From NCBI GenBank assembly GCA_963802205.1, contig CAWDHW010000004.1, forward strand, positions 124,001 to 188,000: 64,000 nucleotides of DNA. The letters are read 5' to 3'. The stretch comes from DYRB01 sp963802205 (GTDB lineage: Bacteria > Pseudomonadota > Gammaproteobacteria > Chromatiales > Chromatiaceae). The notes under the pieces were generated by a model, which did not search any database, was not told the DNA's origin, and saw nothing but the letters and a program-made list of their open reading frames with translations. Below, one piece after another: positions 17,505 through 25,429 of this stretch (position 1 is the stretch's first letter; the number at the start of each line of letters is the position of its first letter). Position numbers and translations under genes: made by a program.

Positions 17505-17891
17505 TCAGGCCGGGCCCGGGTCGAGGTCTTCGTAGGCCGCGTGGGTGAACCGGGGGGTGCACAGGGCGAGGAAGAGCAGATCGGTGTCGCCTAAATTGGC
17601 GATACGCTGGGGGCACCCGGCCGGGATATAGACCAGATCGCCTGGGCCGACATACTCCGGGGCCAGATCGCCGACCTCAACCCAGCCGTGGCCCGCAAGG
17701 ATCAGGTACCGTTCGATGGTCCCGGCCAGTCGATGCAGGCGGGTGGTGACTCCGGGTGCGACCCGCGCCCGGGCCACCGATAGGGCGGGGTCATCCGGCC
17801 GGTTCCAGACCTCCAGCACCCGGCAACGCTCGGCAATGGGGTATTCCTCGCGCTCATCCGGATGGTGGATGCAGGGCCCCGGATCTGTCAT
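17505..17891 (-). CDS. Cupin-domain protein
   Basis: A 128-residue single-domain cupin. The cupin motifs are RVAPGVTTRLHRLAGTIERY (motif 1, with His and Glu as possible metal ligands) and YVGPGDLVYIPAGCPQRIAN (motif 2). It resembles the small mannose-6-phosphate-isomerase-like or dTDP-sugar-type cupins, but no substrate can be named. Its ATG overlaps the stop of the upstream transposase gene (ATGA), an odd pairing that may mean translation is coupled to the transposase. A spacer of about 260 bases separates it from nrdB. Confidence 0.75.
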   Translation of the reverse strand: MTDPGPCIHHPDEREEYPIAERCRVLEVWNRPDDPALSVARARVAPGVTTRLHRLAGTIERYLILAGHGWVEVGDLAPEYVGPGDLVYIPAGCPQRIANLGDTDLLFLALCTPRFTHAAYEDLDPGPA

Positions 17892-18619
17892 CGCTTAGCC
17901 GCTTCGGCCGCCGCGGCGTTTTGCCGGTAGGCGGCGGAACGCCGGTCGCCGCCACGGGCCCGAGGTGTGGCACGGCGGTTGAGTTTGTCCTCCATCTCGG
18001 CGCAAAAGTCCGGGTCCCCAAGCACCCATGCCTTGTTGGTGGCGGCGCGGATCGCTTCCAGGTCGGTCCCGTCCAGGGGCTCGGCCGACAGGGTGCCCCA
18101 GGCCTCCTGGCGGGCGCGGATGCTGCGACCCAGGCCCAGATACTCCGGGTGGGGGTGGACCAGGGTGTCCTCACGCCCGCCGGCATTGGCTCCATGGCTC
18201 GACCAGTCGTAGGCCCCTGGCTCTGTGACCAGTCCGGCGCGGACCGGATTCTGCTCCACGTAGCGGGCGCAGGTGTTGAGCCACCGGCGGGGATCGATGA
18301 GGGTGGCGCGGTAACGGCCGTCCCACAAGGTCCCGGTGCGCTCGTAGCGCTGGTTGAAGTACCTGACGTAGTAACGTCCGACGTACTGCATCATCTTGCC
18401 GATGCCGTCCAAGGTCCGGGGGGTGACGACCAGGTGCAGATGCGAGGGCATGAGGACATAGGCGTGGATGTCGCAGTGGAACTTGGTGGCACCGGCGCCA
18501 AGGCGTTCCCACAGGAACCAGTAGTCGGCCTCGTCGAAGAGGATGCGCTGGGCATTGGAACCGCGCTGTATGACGTGCTGCGGGTAGTCAGGCAGGATGA
18601 AGCGAGGGAGGCGTGCCAT
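17888..18619 (-). CDS. REP-associated-type Y1 tyrosine transposase
   Basis: A 243-residue Y1_Tnp (IS200/REP-associated, HUH) protein. It shows MARLPRFILPDYPQHVIQRG at the start, the HUH motif in LMPSHLHLVV near residue 75, LWDGRYRATLID and the Tyr-bearing YVEQNPVRAGLV near residue 140. The start at 18619 is chosen because the family begins MARxxR; the longer frame upstream is low-similarity. A C-terminal extension with NRRATPRARGGDRRSAAYRQ is seen in larger members. No terminal repeats or target duplication were found, so it is a domesticated or REP-mobilising type and not a complete insertion sequence. Its stop overlaps the cupin start. Confidence 0.85.
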   Translation of the reverse strand: MARLPRFILPDYPQHVIQRGSNAQRILFDEADYWFLWERLGAGATKFHCDIHAYVLMPSHLHLVVTPRTLDGIGKMMQYVGRYYVRYFNQRYERTGTLWDGRYRATLIDPRRWLNTCARYVEQNPVRAGLVTEPGAYDWSSHGANAGGREDTLVHPHPEYLGLGRSIRARQEAWGTLSAEPLDGTDLEAIRAATNKAWVLGDPDFCAEMEDKLNRRATPRARGGDRRSAAYRQNAAAAEAAKR

Positions 18620-18965
18620 GGCTTGACTCGGGGGCTTTCGATGGAGGTTGCGCAAGTATAGACGACAGCCGCAGGGTGGCACGGGTCGCGCCCCTTTGGC
18701 CTGGATGCCGTCCCGGCGTCGCCAGTCGGCCCATTTGCGGCCCACCCCCTTTCCCGCTTTAATAGCGCGCCCTGCAACCTGAAAAAGGGCGGTCCAGCCG
18801 CGAATCGACGCAATTCCGCGCAACGGTACAGAGACCTACCGCCAGGCCAGCGCCCGCCCGATCCTGCCGGTGGCCCATGGAAACCAATAACTCGCTGAGT
18901 TATCGGTGGTTATTTGCAGCGTATTGCGTCTTCTAGGCTCAAGCCCCTCAGTCCGGTCCAGATCT
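18620..18965. other. Divergent intergenic region between the transposase and hisB
   Basis: About 345 bases with no gene that I can support. It should hold the promoters of the his-tat operon (rightward) and of the transposase-cupin pair (leftward). A relatively AT-rich stretch at about 18885-18935 (TGAGTTATCGGTGGTTATTT) is the most promoter-like part ahead of hisB. Confidence 0.4.
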
Positions 18966-19592
18966 ATGTCAGAACCCACAGCGCCCCCAACCCAGGTCCA
19001 GGCCCAGCGCCGCGCCGTCTGCGAGCGCAACACCCTGGAGACCAGGATCCGGGTCGAGATCGACCTCGACGGCACCGGCTGCGCGCGCTTTCAGACCGGG
19101 GTCCCGTTCCTGGAGCACATGCTCGATCAGGTGGCCCGCCATGGCCTGATCGACCTCGACATCCGCGCCGAGGGCGATCTGCACATCGACGCCCACCACA
19201 CGGTGGAGGATATCGGCATTACGCTGGGTCAGGCCCTGGCCCGGGCCCTGGGGGACAAGAAGGGCGTGCGCCGCTATGGCCACGCCTATGTCCCCCTGGA
19301 CGAGGCCCTCTCGCGGGTGGTGATCGATCTCTCCGGCCGCCCAGGGCTGGTCTACGGGGTCACCTTCACCCGGTCCATGATCGGGACCTTCGACGTGGAC
19401 CTGTTCCAGGAGTTCTTCCAGGGCTTCGTCAACCACGCCGGGGTGACCCTGCACCTGGACAACCTGCGCGGGGTCAATGCACACCACCAGGCCGAGACCC
19501 TGTTCAAGGCCTTCGGCCGCGCCTTGCGCATGGCGGTAGAGCCGGACCCGCGCATGGCAGGCGTTACCCCATCCACCAAGGGCGCCCTGTGA
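18966..19592 (+). CDS. hisB: Imidazoleglycerol-phosphate dehydratase HisB
   Basis: A 208-residue monofunctional HisB (histidine biosynthesis step 6: IGP to imidazole-acetol phosphate). The duplicated metal-binding motifs are present: FLEHMLDQVARHG and DAHHTVEDIGITLGQAL in the first half, FFQGFVNHAGVTLH and GVNAHHQAETLFKAFGRALR in the second. Start ATG 18966 (MSEPTAPPTQ) is chosen over an upstream in-frame codon at 18906. It heads hisB-hisA-hisI-hisE-tatABC. In relatives hisH normally follows; here hisA follows after 28 bases. Confidence 0.95.
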   Translation: MSEPTAPPTQVQAQRRAVCERNTLETRIRVEIDLDGTGCARFQTGVPFLEHMLDQVARHGLIDLDIRAEGDLHIDAHHTVEDIGITLGQALARALGDKKGVRRYGHAYVPLDEALSRVVIDLSGRPGLVYGVTFTRSMIGTFDVDLFQEFFQGFVNHAGVTLHLDNLRGVNAHHQAETLFKAFGRALRMAVEPDPRMAGVTPSTKGAL

Positions 19593-19620
19593 GGCCGCCC
19601 GCACCGATCCGGAGCGCCAG

Positions 19621-20367
19621 GTGCTGTTGATCCCCGCCATCGATCTCAAAGACGGGCGCTGCGTTCGCCTGCGTCAGGGCCGCATGGAAGACGAGACCGT
19701 CTTTTCCGACGACCCGGTGGACATGGCCGGGCGCTGGGTGCGCGAGGGCGCGCGCCGGCTGCACCTGGTGGACCTCAACGGGGCCTTCGCCGGGGAGCCG
19801 GTGAACGGTGCGGCGGTGCGGGCCATCGCCGCCGCCTTCCCTCATCTGCCGATCCAGGTCGGCGGGGGCATCCGCGACGAGGCGACCATCGCCGCCTATC
19901 TCGAGGCTGGCGTCGCCTACTGCATCATCGGTACCCAGGCCGTCAAGGAACCGGCCCTGGTGGCGCGGGCCTGCCGGGCCTTCGCCGGGCACATCATCGT
20001 CGGGCTCGACGCCATAGACGGGCAAGTAGCCATCAAGGGCTGGGCGGAGATCACACAACACCGGGTCGAGGAGTTGGCCAAGCGTTTCGAACAGGACGGG
20101 GTCAGCGCCATCGTCTACACCGACATCGGGCGCGATGGCATGATGACGGGCTGCAATGTCGAGGCGACAGCGGCCCTGGCCGGCGCCATCTCCACCCCGG
20201 TCATTGCCTCCGGGGGTATCACCAACCTTACGGATATCGCCGGCCTGGTGGCGGCGGTAGCCGGTGGCGCGTCAGGTATTGTGGGGGCCATCACCGGGCG
20301 TGCCATCTACGAGGGCACCCTGGACTTTGCCGCCGGACAGCGCCTGGCGGATGGTGGTTCGATATAG
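19621..20367 (+). CDS. hisA: ProFAR isomerase HisA
   Basis: A 248-residue (beta-alpha)8 barrel that isomerises ProFAR to PRFAR. GTG start 19621: MLLIPAIDLKDGRCVRLRQG contains the catalytic Asp (D8). Other marks: VQVGGGIRD, GTQAVKEP, VGLDAIDGQVAIKGW, VYTDIGRDGMMTGCN (second catalytic Asp) and VIASGGITNLTDI (phosphate loop). These distinguish it from HisF, which is absent. It is followed by a 110-base gap with a dispersed repeat before hisI. Confidence 0.95.
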   Translation: MLLIPAIDLKDGRCVRLRQGRMEDETVFSDDPVDMAGRWVREGARRLHLVDLNGAFAGEPVNGAAVRAIAAAFPHLPIQVGGGIRDEATIAAYLEAGVAYCIIGTQAVKEPALVARACRAFAGHIIVGLDAIDGQVAIKGWAEITQHRVEELAKRFEQDGVSAIVYTDIGRDGMMTGCNVEATAALAGAISTPVIASGGITNLTDIAGLVAAVAGGASGIVGAITGRAIYEGTLDFAAGQRLADGGSI

Positions 20368-20392
20368 TCGGTTTCATGGGAAGCGGGCGTCG

Positions 20393-20430
20393 CCCCCTCA
20401 CCCCGGCCCTCTCCCCGCGGAGGAGAGGGG
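20393..20430. repeat. Dispersed CCCCCTCACCCC...GAGAGGGG palindromic element
   Basis: CCCCCTCACCCCGGCCCTCT followed by CCCCGCGGAGGAGAGGGG lies between hisA and hisI, at the place where hisF usually stands. It is related, in opposite orientation, to the element at 4699-4738. Confidence 0.6.
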
Positions 20431-20477
20431 CATTTTGAGCGCGCTATGCGCGATTTTACTTTGACTTGGAGGCGAAC

Positions 20478-20885
20478 ATGGGCGCGAGCGATCTGTCCAG
20501 CGACTGGCTGGAAGCGGTCAAGTGGGACGAGCGGGGCTTAGTCCCCGTCATCGCCCAGGAGCATGAGACCGGTAAGGTCCTGATGGTCGCCTGGATGAAC
20601 CGCGAGGCCCTCCGTCTGACCCGCGAGTCCGGCCACGCCGTCTACTGGTCGCGTTCGCGCCAGCGGCTGTGGCACAAGGGCGAGGAGTCCGGTCATCAGC
20701 AGGTGGTTCAGACCTTGCGCCTGGACTGCGACGCCGACGTCATCCTGCTCGAAGTGGTGCAGAAGGGCGGCATCGCGTGCCACACCGGCCGCCACAACTG
20801 CTTCTTCCGCGAGTTGCAGGGCGGCGAGTGGGTGGCGGTGGACCCCGTCCTCAAGGACCCCAACGCCATCTACAAGAAGGGCTGA
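20478..20885 (+). CDS. hisI: Phosphoribosyl-AMP cyclohydrolase HisI
   Basis: A 135-residue monofunctional PR-AMP cyclohydrolase (histidine step 3). It shows VIAQEHETGKVLMVAWMN, YWSRSRQRLWHKGEESGH, LDCDADVILLEVVQ and GIACHTGRHNCFF; the Asp and Cys residues bind Mg and Zn. ATG 20478 has TTGGAGGCGAAC upstream, a good ribosome site, so the in-frame codon at 20466 is rejected. It is separate from hisE, unlike the HisIE fusion of enteric bacteria. Confidence 0.95.
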   Translation: MGASDLSSDWLEAVKWDERGLVPVIAQEHETGKVLMVAWMNREALRLTRESGHAVYWSRSRQRLWHKGEESGHQQVVQTLRLDCDADVILLEVVQKGGIACHTGRHNCFFRELQGGEWVAVDPVLKDPNAIYKKG

Positions 20886-20895
20886 GGGGCACCCC

Positions 20896-21213
20896 ATGAA
20901 CGATGTCCTGATCCGGCTGTCGGAAGTCCTCGACGCGCGCAAGGGGGCGGACCCGGAGTCGTCCTACGTTGCCAAGCTCTATGCCAAGGGGCTGGATGCC
21001 ATCCTCAAGAAGGTCGGCGAGGAGGCCACGGAGACGGTCATGGCGGCCAAGGACGGGCAGCCCGACAAGCTGGTCCACGAGGTGGCGGACCTTTGGTTCC
21101 ACACCTTGGTCCTGTTGGCGCATCAGGGACTTGGGCCCGAATTGGTGCTGGCGGAACTGGACCGACGCTTTGGCCTTTCGGGTATCGTCGAGAAGGCGGG
21201 TCGCACGGATTGA
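20896..21213 (+). CDS. hisE: Phosphoribosyl-ATP diphosphatase HisE
   Basis: A 105-residue all-alpha NTP-pyrophosphohydrolase (MazG fold), histidine step 2. The helical metal-binding motif KVGEEATETVMAAKDG and HEVADLWFHTLVLLA carry the acidic residues that bind Mg. It begins 10 bases after hisI. A 145-base gap to tatA follows, so tatABC may have its own promoter as well as read-through. Confidence 0.95.
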   Translation: MNDVLIRLSEVLDARKGADPESSYVAKLYAKGLDAILKKVGEEATETVMAAKDGQPDKLVHEVADLWFHTLVLLAHQGLGPELVLAELDRRFGLSGIVEKAGRTD

Positions 21214-21358
21214 CGGCCAAACCTGCGCCGTCTTCCGGTCTTACGCTATGATCCACGCTTCGCGTCGGCGCCTGCCCCCTACGGCTGTCGCCATGGCGGG
21301 TCGCAACACACAACACATTTCTATCTGACTAACCGCGTGGGCGGATCTGGAGGCAAAG

Positions 21359-21637
21359 ATGGGCGCCATGAGTATCTGGCATTGGCTGATCGTTCTGGTC
21401 ATCGTGCTGCTGGTCTTCGGGACCAAACGCCTGACTGGGCTGGGCTCGGACCTCGGCAATGCGATTAAGGGCTTTCGCAGCGCCATGAAGGAGGGCGAGG
21501 CAGAGGACACGACGGGGGAGCCGCACAAGCTGGAGCAGGCCGACGCCCAAGGCACCAATCAGCGCGCCAATCCGGCTGCGCCGGCGGCGGGCGCCCAACC
21601 GGCTCCCGGTGCGGACAAGGACGCCCCCAAGGTCTAA
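21359..21637 (+). CDS. tatA: Sec-independent translocase TatA
   Basis: A 92-residue TatA: short N-terminal part, one membrane helix (HWLIVLVIVLLVFGTKRL), an amphipathic helix (LGSDLGNAIKGFRSAMKE) and a Gln/Pro/Ala-rich tail. ATG 21359 has GGAGG upstream. TatA oligomers form the translocation path for folded proteins bearing twin-arginine signals, for example the UrtA of this window. First of tatA-tatB-tatC. Confidence 0.93.
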   Translation: MGAMSIWHWLIVLVIVLLVFGTKRLTGLGSDLGNAIKGFRSAMKEGEAEDTTGEPHKLEQADAQGTNQRANPAAPAAGAQPAPGADKDAPKV

Positions 21638-21676
21638 ACAGGGAGCCTGCCCGAGCGGGCGGGCGCGGGTGAATCT

Positions 21677-22126
21677 ATGTTCGATGTCGGCTTCCAAGAA
21701 CTGGTCTTGATCGCGTTGGTCGCCCTGCTGGTGGTGGGGCCTGAGCGCCTGCCGCGCCTGGTTCGGACCGCGGGGCTCTGGCTCGGGCGCGGGCGGCGCA
21801 TCCTGGGCTCGGTCAAGTCCGAGATCGACCGCGAGCTCAAGGCCGACGAGTTGAAGGAGATCCTGCGCAAACAGGCGGCCAGTAATCCCCTGACGACCAT
21901 CCTGGAGGACACCGGCAGCATGGTGACACGCTCGCTGACGGGCACCAGCACCACAGGGTTCGGGTCCGGGAGCGAGGGCGGCAATACCGACGCCCTCACC
22001 AGCGCTGTTACTGCAAGCGCCGCCCAGGCCCCGGTGCCGACCAAAGGTGCGGGCGTCGCCGCCCAAACTGGGGGCCTACCGGCGGCACCACCGGGCGCAA
22101 CTCCCAACCCCGACACCCAAGTTTGA
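21677..22126 (+). CDS. tatB: Twin-arginine translocase subunit TatB
   Basis: A 149-residue TatB: MFDVGFQELVLIALVALLVV with the conserved Glu in the membrane helix, GPERLPRLVRTAGLWLGRGR, then an amphipathic helix and a long Gly/Ala/Thr-rich tail. With TatC it forms the signal-peptide receptor. The order tatA-tatB-tatC and spacing are standard. Confidence 0.93.
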   Translation: MFDVGFQELVLIALVALLVVGPERLPRLVRTAGLWLGRGRRILGSVKSEIDRELKADELKEILRKQAASNPLTTILEDTGSMVTRSLTGTSTTGFGSGSEGGNTDALTSAVTASAAQAPVPTKGAGVAAQTGGLPAAPPGATPNPDTQV

Positions 22127-22261
22127 GTCGCAGTTCGGTCCCACCGGCAGGGCCCAATGAACCCAGCCGCCCGGCTGAGCGTCGGCGGTGACCGCCCTGA
22201 CCATCCCGCGGTAAACCAGCCAAGGCCCGCCGCGCCTACTTCTTTATTGACCCCGAGATCC

Positions 22262-23572
22262 ATGCCTGCGCCCAAGTACGACGACGAGCCCGGGACCGAG
22301 CAGCCCTTCATCGCCCACCTGATCGAGCTGCGCGATCGCCTGATCCGCGGCCTGGTGGCGGTGCTCCTGGCCTTTCTGGTCCTGTTTCCGTTCTCCAATA
22401 CCATCTATACCTACGTCGCCATGCCACTCATGGCACAACTGCCCGAGGGCAGCACCATGATCGCCACCGAGGTGGCCACCCCCTTTCTGACGCCCTTCCG
22501 CCTGGCCCTGGTGGCGGCAGTGTTCGTCGCCATGCCCTACCTGCTGTTCCAGTTGTGGTCCTTTGTGGCCCCCGGGCTATATCGTCATGAGAAGCGCCTG
22601 GCGGTGCCGCTGCTGGTGTCCAGCATCATCCTGTTCTACGTCGGTGTGGCCTTCGCCTACTACATCGTCTTCCCACTCATCTTCGCCTTCCTGATCGGCA
22701 CGGCCCCGGACGGTGTGGCGGTGATGACAGACATCGCGAAGTACCTGGACTTCGTGCTGGCGTTGTTCTTCGCCTTCGGGCTGGCCTTTGAGATCCCCAT
22801 CGCCACCGTTCTGGTAGTCGTCGCTGGCTTCGTCACCCCGGACCAACTGATCGAAAAGCGGCCCTACGTCATCGTCGGCGCCTTCGTCGTCGGCGCCTTC
22901 CTGACCCCGCCGGATGTCTTCTCCCAGACCCTGCTGGCCGTGCCCATGTGGCTGCTGTTCGAGGCGGGGGTCTATTTCGCCCGCATGATCCTGCGCCAGC
23001 CCAAGGCGGATGAGGCCGAGGACCCAGATCCGGATCCAGGCCCATCGCCCGCCCTGGCAGCACCGGCCCAGCCGCCAGCCCCGTCGGGCGGGTACGCTCC
23101 CGGAACACGGCCCTGGAGCCCGCCCGGGGAGGGCCTGGGTGCGGACTTGGCGACCAGGCTGTCAGGCGACGGAAGTTTGGTCGTTGGGGGCGAAATCGAT
23201 GGGGCCCCCAAGGACATACCCGGCCGCTTCGTTCCCATGACCGAGGCGGAGATGGAGGCCGAACTCGACGCCATCGAGGGGGAGGAACGGGCCGCGGCCA
23301 AGGCCGCTGCCTCGCAGGGGTCGCGCGCGGGGTCTCACGACCTCGCCGCCGATGACCACCCCGACGCCTTTCCCCCACCCAGGACGGCGGTGGCAGATGC
23401 CGCGCCTTTTTCCCCGTCTGAACTCGCCGAGGCCAAGCTACGCCGGGTCCAGGACCTGCGCGACCACGGCAACCAGTCCGGGGCCCGTACCCTGCTGTAC
23501 GAGATCCTGGAGGAGGGAGACGCGGACCAGCGCATGGTGGCGCGCAACATCCTCGACCAGATCGACGGCTAG
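22262..23572 (+). CDS. tatC: Twin-arginine translocase TatC with a long FimV-like C-terminal extension
   Basis: The first 250 or so residues are a normal six-helix TatC: EQPFIAHLIELRDRLIRGLV, TPFLTPFRLALVAAVFVAMP, LWSFVAPGLYRHEKR and VVGAFLTPPDVFSQTLLAVP. ATG 22262 (MPAPKYDDEPG) is preferred to an in-frame codon at 22157, which would add 35 residues of poor quality. After the last helix the protein continues for about 180 residues that normal TatC lacks: an acidic Pro/Gly-rich stretch and a C-terminal block LRRVQDLRDHGNQSGARTLL followed by YEILEEGDADQRMVARNIL. That block closely resembles the C-terminal domain of FimV. The extension would face the cytoplasm. No frameshift or stop separates it from TatC. 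Confidence 0.9.
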   Translation: MPAPKYDDEPGTEQPFIAHLIELRDRLIRGLVAVLLAFLVLFPFSNTIYTYVAMPLMAQLPEGSTMIATEVATPFLTPFRLALVAAVFVAMPYLLFQLWSFVAPGLYRHEKRLAVPLLVSSIILFYVGVAFAYYIVFPLIFAFLIGTAPDGVAVMTDIAKYLDFVLALFFAFGLAFEIPIATVLVVVAGFVTPDQLIEKRPYVIVGAFVVGAFLTPPDVFSQTLLAVPMWLLFEAGVYFARMILRQPKADEAEDPDPDPGPSPALAAPAQPPAPSGGYAPGTRPWSPPGEGLGADLATRLSGDGSLVVGGEIDGAPKDIPGRFVPMTEAEMEAELDAIEGEERAAAKAAASQGSRAGSHDLAADDHPDAFPPPRTAVADAAPFSPSELAEAKLRRVQDLRDHGNQSGARTLLYEILEEGDADQRMVARNILDQIDG

Positions 23573-23826
23573 CTTCGGCAGGCGGTTCGCTACCATTCGG
23601 GCGGGCGACCCCACCCTGGGAACGGCGTCTCGCCGCGACGGGCCCAGAACAGGGTCGGCAGGGAGGGCGGCGACGACCTTGGGGCCATGGGCAGGGCGGA
23701 AGGACGGCGATGGGACAGCGTGGCGAGGGTCTGCACGCTGGGATGGCGCTAAGACCACGCCCGCGCCGGGTGCCCGCCGGGTCTGGCCCTGGTACCATCC
23801 GCCACCCCTGTCCAAGGACTCACTCC

Positions 23827-24369
23827 ATGCCTCAAGACGACACCCACCTGATCTGGCTGGATCTCGAGATGACCGGCCTCGACCCTGCCACGGATCGCAT
23901 CCTCGAGATCGCCACCCTGGTCACCGACACCCAACTCGAACCCCTGGCCGAGGGTCCGGTGATCGCCGTCTTTCAGCCCGAGGACGTCCTCGCGGGTATG
24001 GACGAGTGGAACCAGCACCACCATGGGCGTTCCGGGCTCATCGACCGGGTGCGGGCCAGTCGCTGGGATGAGGCGGGGGCCGAGCACGAGACCCTGGCGT
24101 TTCTCGCCGACTGGGTGGCGCCCGGAAAGTCCCCCCTGTGTGGCAACAGCATCTGCCAGGATCGCCGCTTCCTCGCCCGCTGCATGCCGCGTCTGGAGGC
24201 CTATTTTCACTACCGCAACCTCGATGTGAGCACCGTGAAGATCCTGGCCCAGCGCTGGGCACCTCAGGTCGCCGAATCATTCAAAAAAGAGGCGAAGCAT
24301 CAGGCCATGGACGACATCAAGGAGTCCATCGCCGAGCTGCGCCATTACCGCCAGCACCTGCTGCGTTGA
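23827..24369 (+). CDS. orn: Oligoribonuclease Orn
   Basis: A 180-residue DEDDh 3'-5' exoribonuclease that degrades dinucleotides, including pGpG from cyclic-di-GMP breakdown. Exo I motif LIWLDLEMTGLDP (D12, E14), GNSICQDRRFL (Exo II Asp) and KHQAMDDIKESIAEL (Exo III His and Asp) are present. ATG 23827 is chosen over upstream in-frame codons because orthologues begin just before LIWLDLEMTGL. The 255-base gap before it holds no gene I can support. Confidence 0.95.
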   Translation: MPQDDTHLIWLDLEMTGLDPATDRILEIATLVTDTQLEPLAEGPVIAVFQPEDVLAGMDEWNQHHHGRSGLIDRVRASRWDEAGAEHETLAFLADWVAPGKSPLCGNSICQDRRFLARCMPRLEAYFHYRNLDVSTVKILAQRWAPQVAESFKKEAKHQAMDDIKESIAELRHYRQHLLR

Positions 24370-24475
24370 GCGCGGCCGACCGGGCGACCCGCCGGGCTTT
24401 GCGTGCGAGGCATCTTTGGGGTTCAATCCCCGCCCAATTCCGGGCCGCCAGGCGGCCTCCGACGGAGTCGCTGTC

Positions 24476-25291
24476 ATGAACAAGATGCGTGTTGCTGTAG
24501 CGGGTGTGGGCGGGCGCATGGGGCGCACCCTGGTGCAGGCGGTAGCCGAGTCCAAGGACCTGGTCTTGGGGGCGGCCACCGAGCGGCCGGACAGCGGGCT
24601 GCTCGGGGTCGATGCGGGGGAACTGGCCGGGGTAGGGCGCCTGGGGGTGGCGGTGGGCGCGGACCTCAAGGCCGCGGTCGATGCCTTCGATGTCCTCATC
24701 GACTTCACCGCCCCGGCCGCCTCCCTGCGTCACCTGGACATCTGTCGGGCGAACGGGCGTCGCATGGTCATAGGGACCACCGGCTTCACCGCGGAGCAAC
24801 GCTCCAGCATCGCTGCCGCCGGCAATGACATCGCCATCGTCTTTGCCCCGAATATGAGCGTCGGGGTCAACCTCTGCTTCAAGCTCCTGGACATTGCCGC
24901 ACGCGTCCTCGGGGACGATGTGGACATCGAGATCGTCGAGGCCCACCACCGCCACAAGGTGGACGCGCCCTCGGGGACGGCCCTGCGCATGGGCGAGGTC
25001 GTCGCCACCGCCCTAGGGCGCGATCTGGCCGAGGTCGCGGTCTATGGACGCCAGGGCCAGACCGGGGCCCGGGAGCGGCGCACCATCGGTTTCGAGACCA
25101 TTCGTGCCGGGGACGTGGTTGGGGAGCACAGCGTCTGGTTCGCCGGGGATGGCGAGCGGGTGGAGATCGCCCACAAGGCCAGTAGCCGCATGACCTTTGC
25201 CAAGGGTGCCGTGCGTGCCGCCGGTTGGCTCAGGGGCCGGGAGACCGGGCTCTTCGACATGCAGGACGTGCTTGAGCTGCGGGGCATGTAG
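24476..25291 (+). CDS. dapB: 4-Hydroxy-tetrahydrodipicolinate reductase DapB
   Basis: A 271-residue NAD(P)H enzyme of lysine and meso-diaminopimelate synthesis. It has the nucleotide-binding VAVAGVGGRMGRTL, IGTTGFTAEQR, APNMSVGVNLCFKLL and the active-site EAHHRHKVDAPSGTA (His and Lys). ATG 24476 begins MNKMRVAVAG. Downstream are a PBP and a RodA-like gene, so the stretch serves cell-wall synthesis, though a 138-base gap separates them. Confidence 0.96.
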   Translation: MNKMRVAVAGVGGRMGRTLVQAVAESKDLVLGAATERPDSGLLGVDAGELAGVGRLGVAVGADLKAAVDAFDVLIDFTAPAASLRHLDICRANGRRMVIGTTGFTAEQRSSIAAAGNDIAIVFAPNMSVGVNLCFKLLDIAARVLGDDVDIEIVEAHHRHKVDAPSGTALRMGEVVATALGRDLAEVAVYGRQGQTGARERRTIGFETIRAGDVVGEHSVWFAGDGERVEIAHKASSRMTFAKGAVRAAGWLRGRETGLFDMQDVLELRGM

Positions 25292-25429
25292 CCAAGGCCG
25301 GGCCGGTGGCCATTTTCGTCTCCAATCCCAATGGGCCATTGCCGACAGCCATCTGGTAAGGACGACGGCGATGCCCCGGGCTTGGCAATGGGCCATGAGT
25401 GAAGCCAACAAAGGTCGGATATTCGTCAG

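Noticed and set aside
17888..18619. A complete IS200/IS605-type insertion sequence
   Set aside because: No subterminal hairpins, tnpB or target-site duplication could be found around the transposase gene.
24410..24440. GGGGTTCAATCCCC looked like the T-arm of a tRNA upstream of dapB
   Set aside because: No matching acceptor stem, anticodon arm or D-arm is found at tRNA spacing upstream, so it is a chance palindrome.
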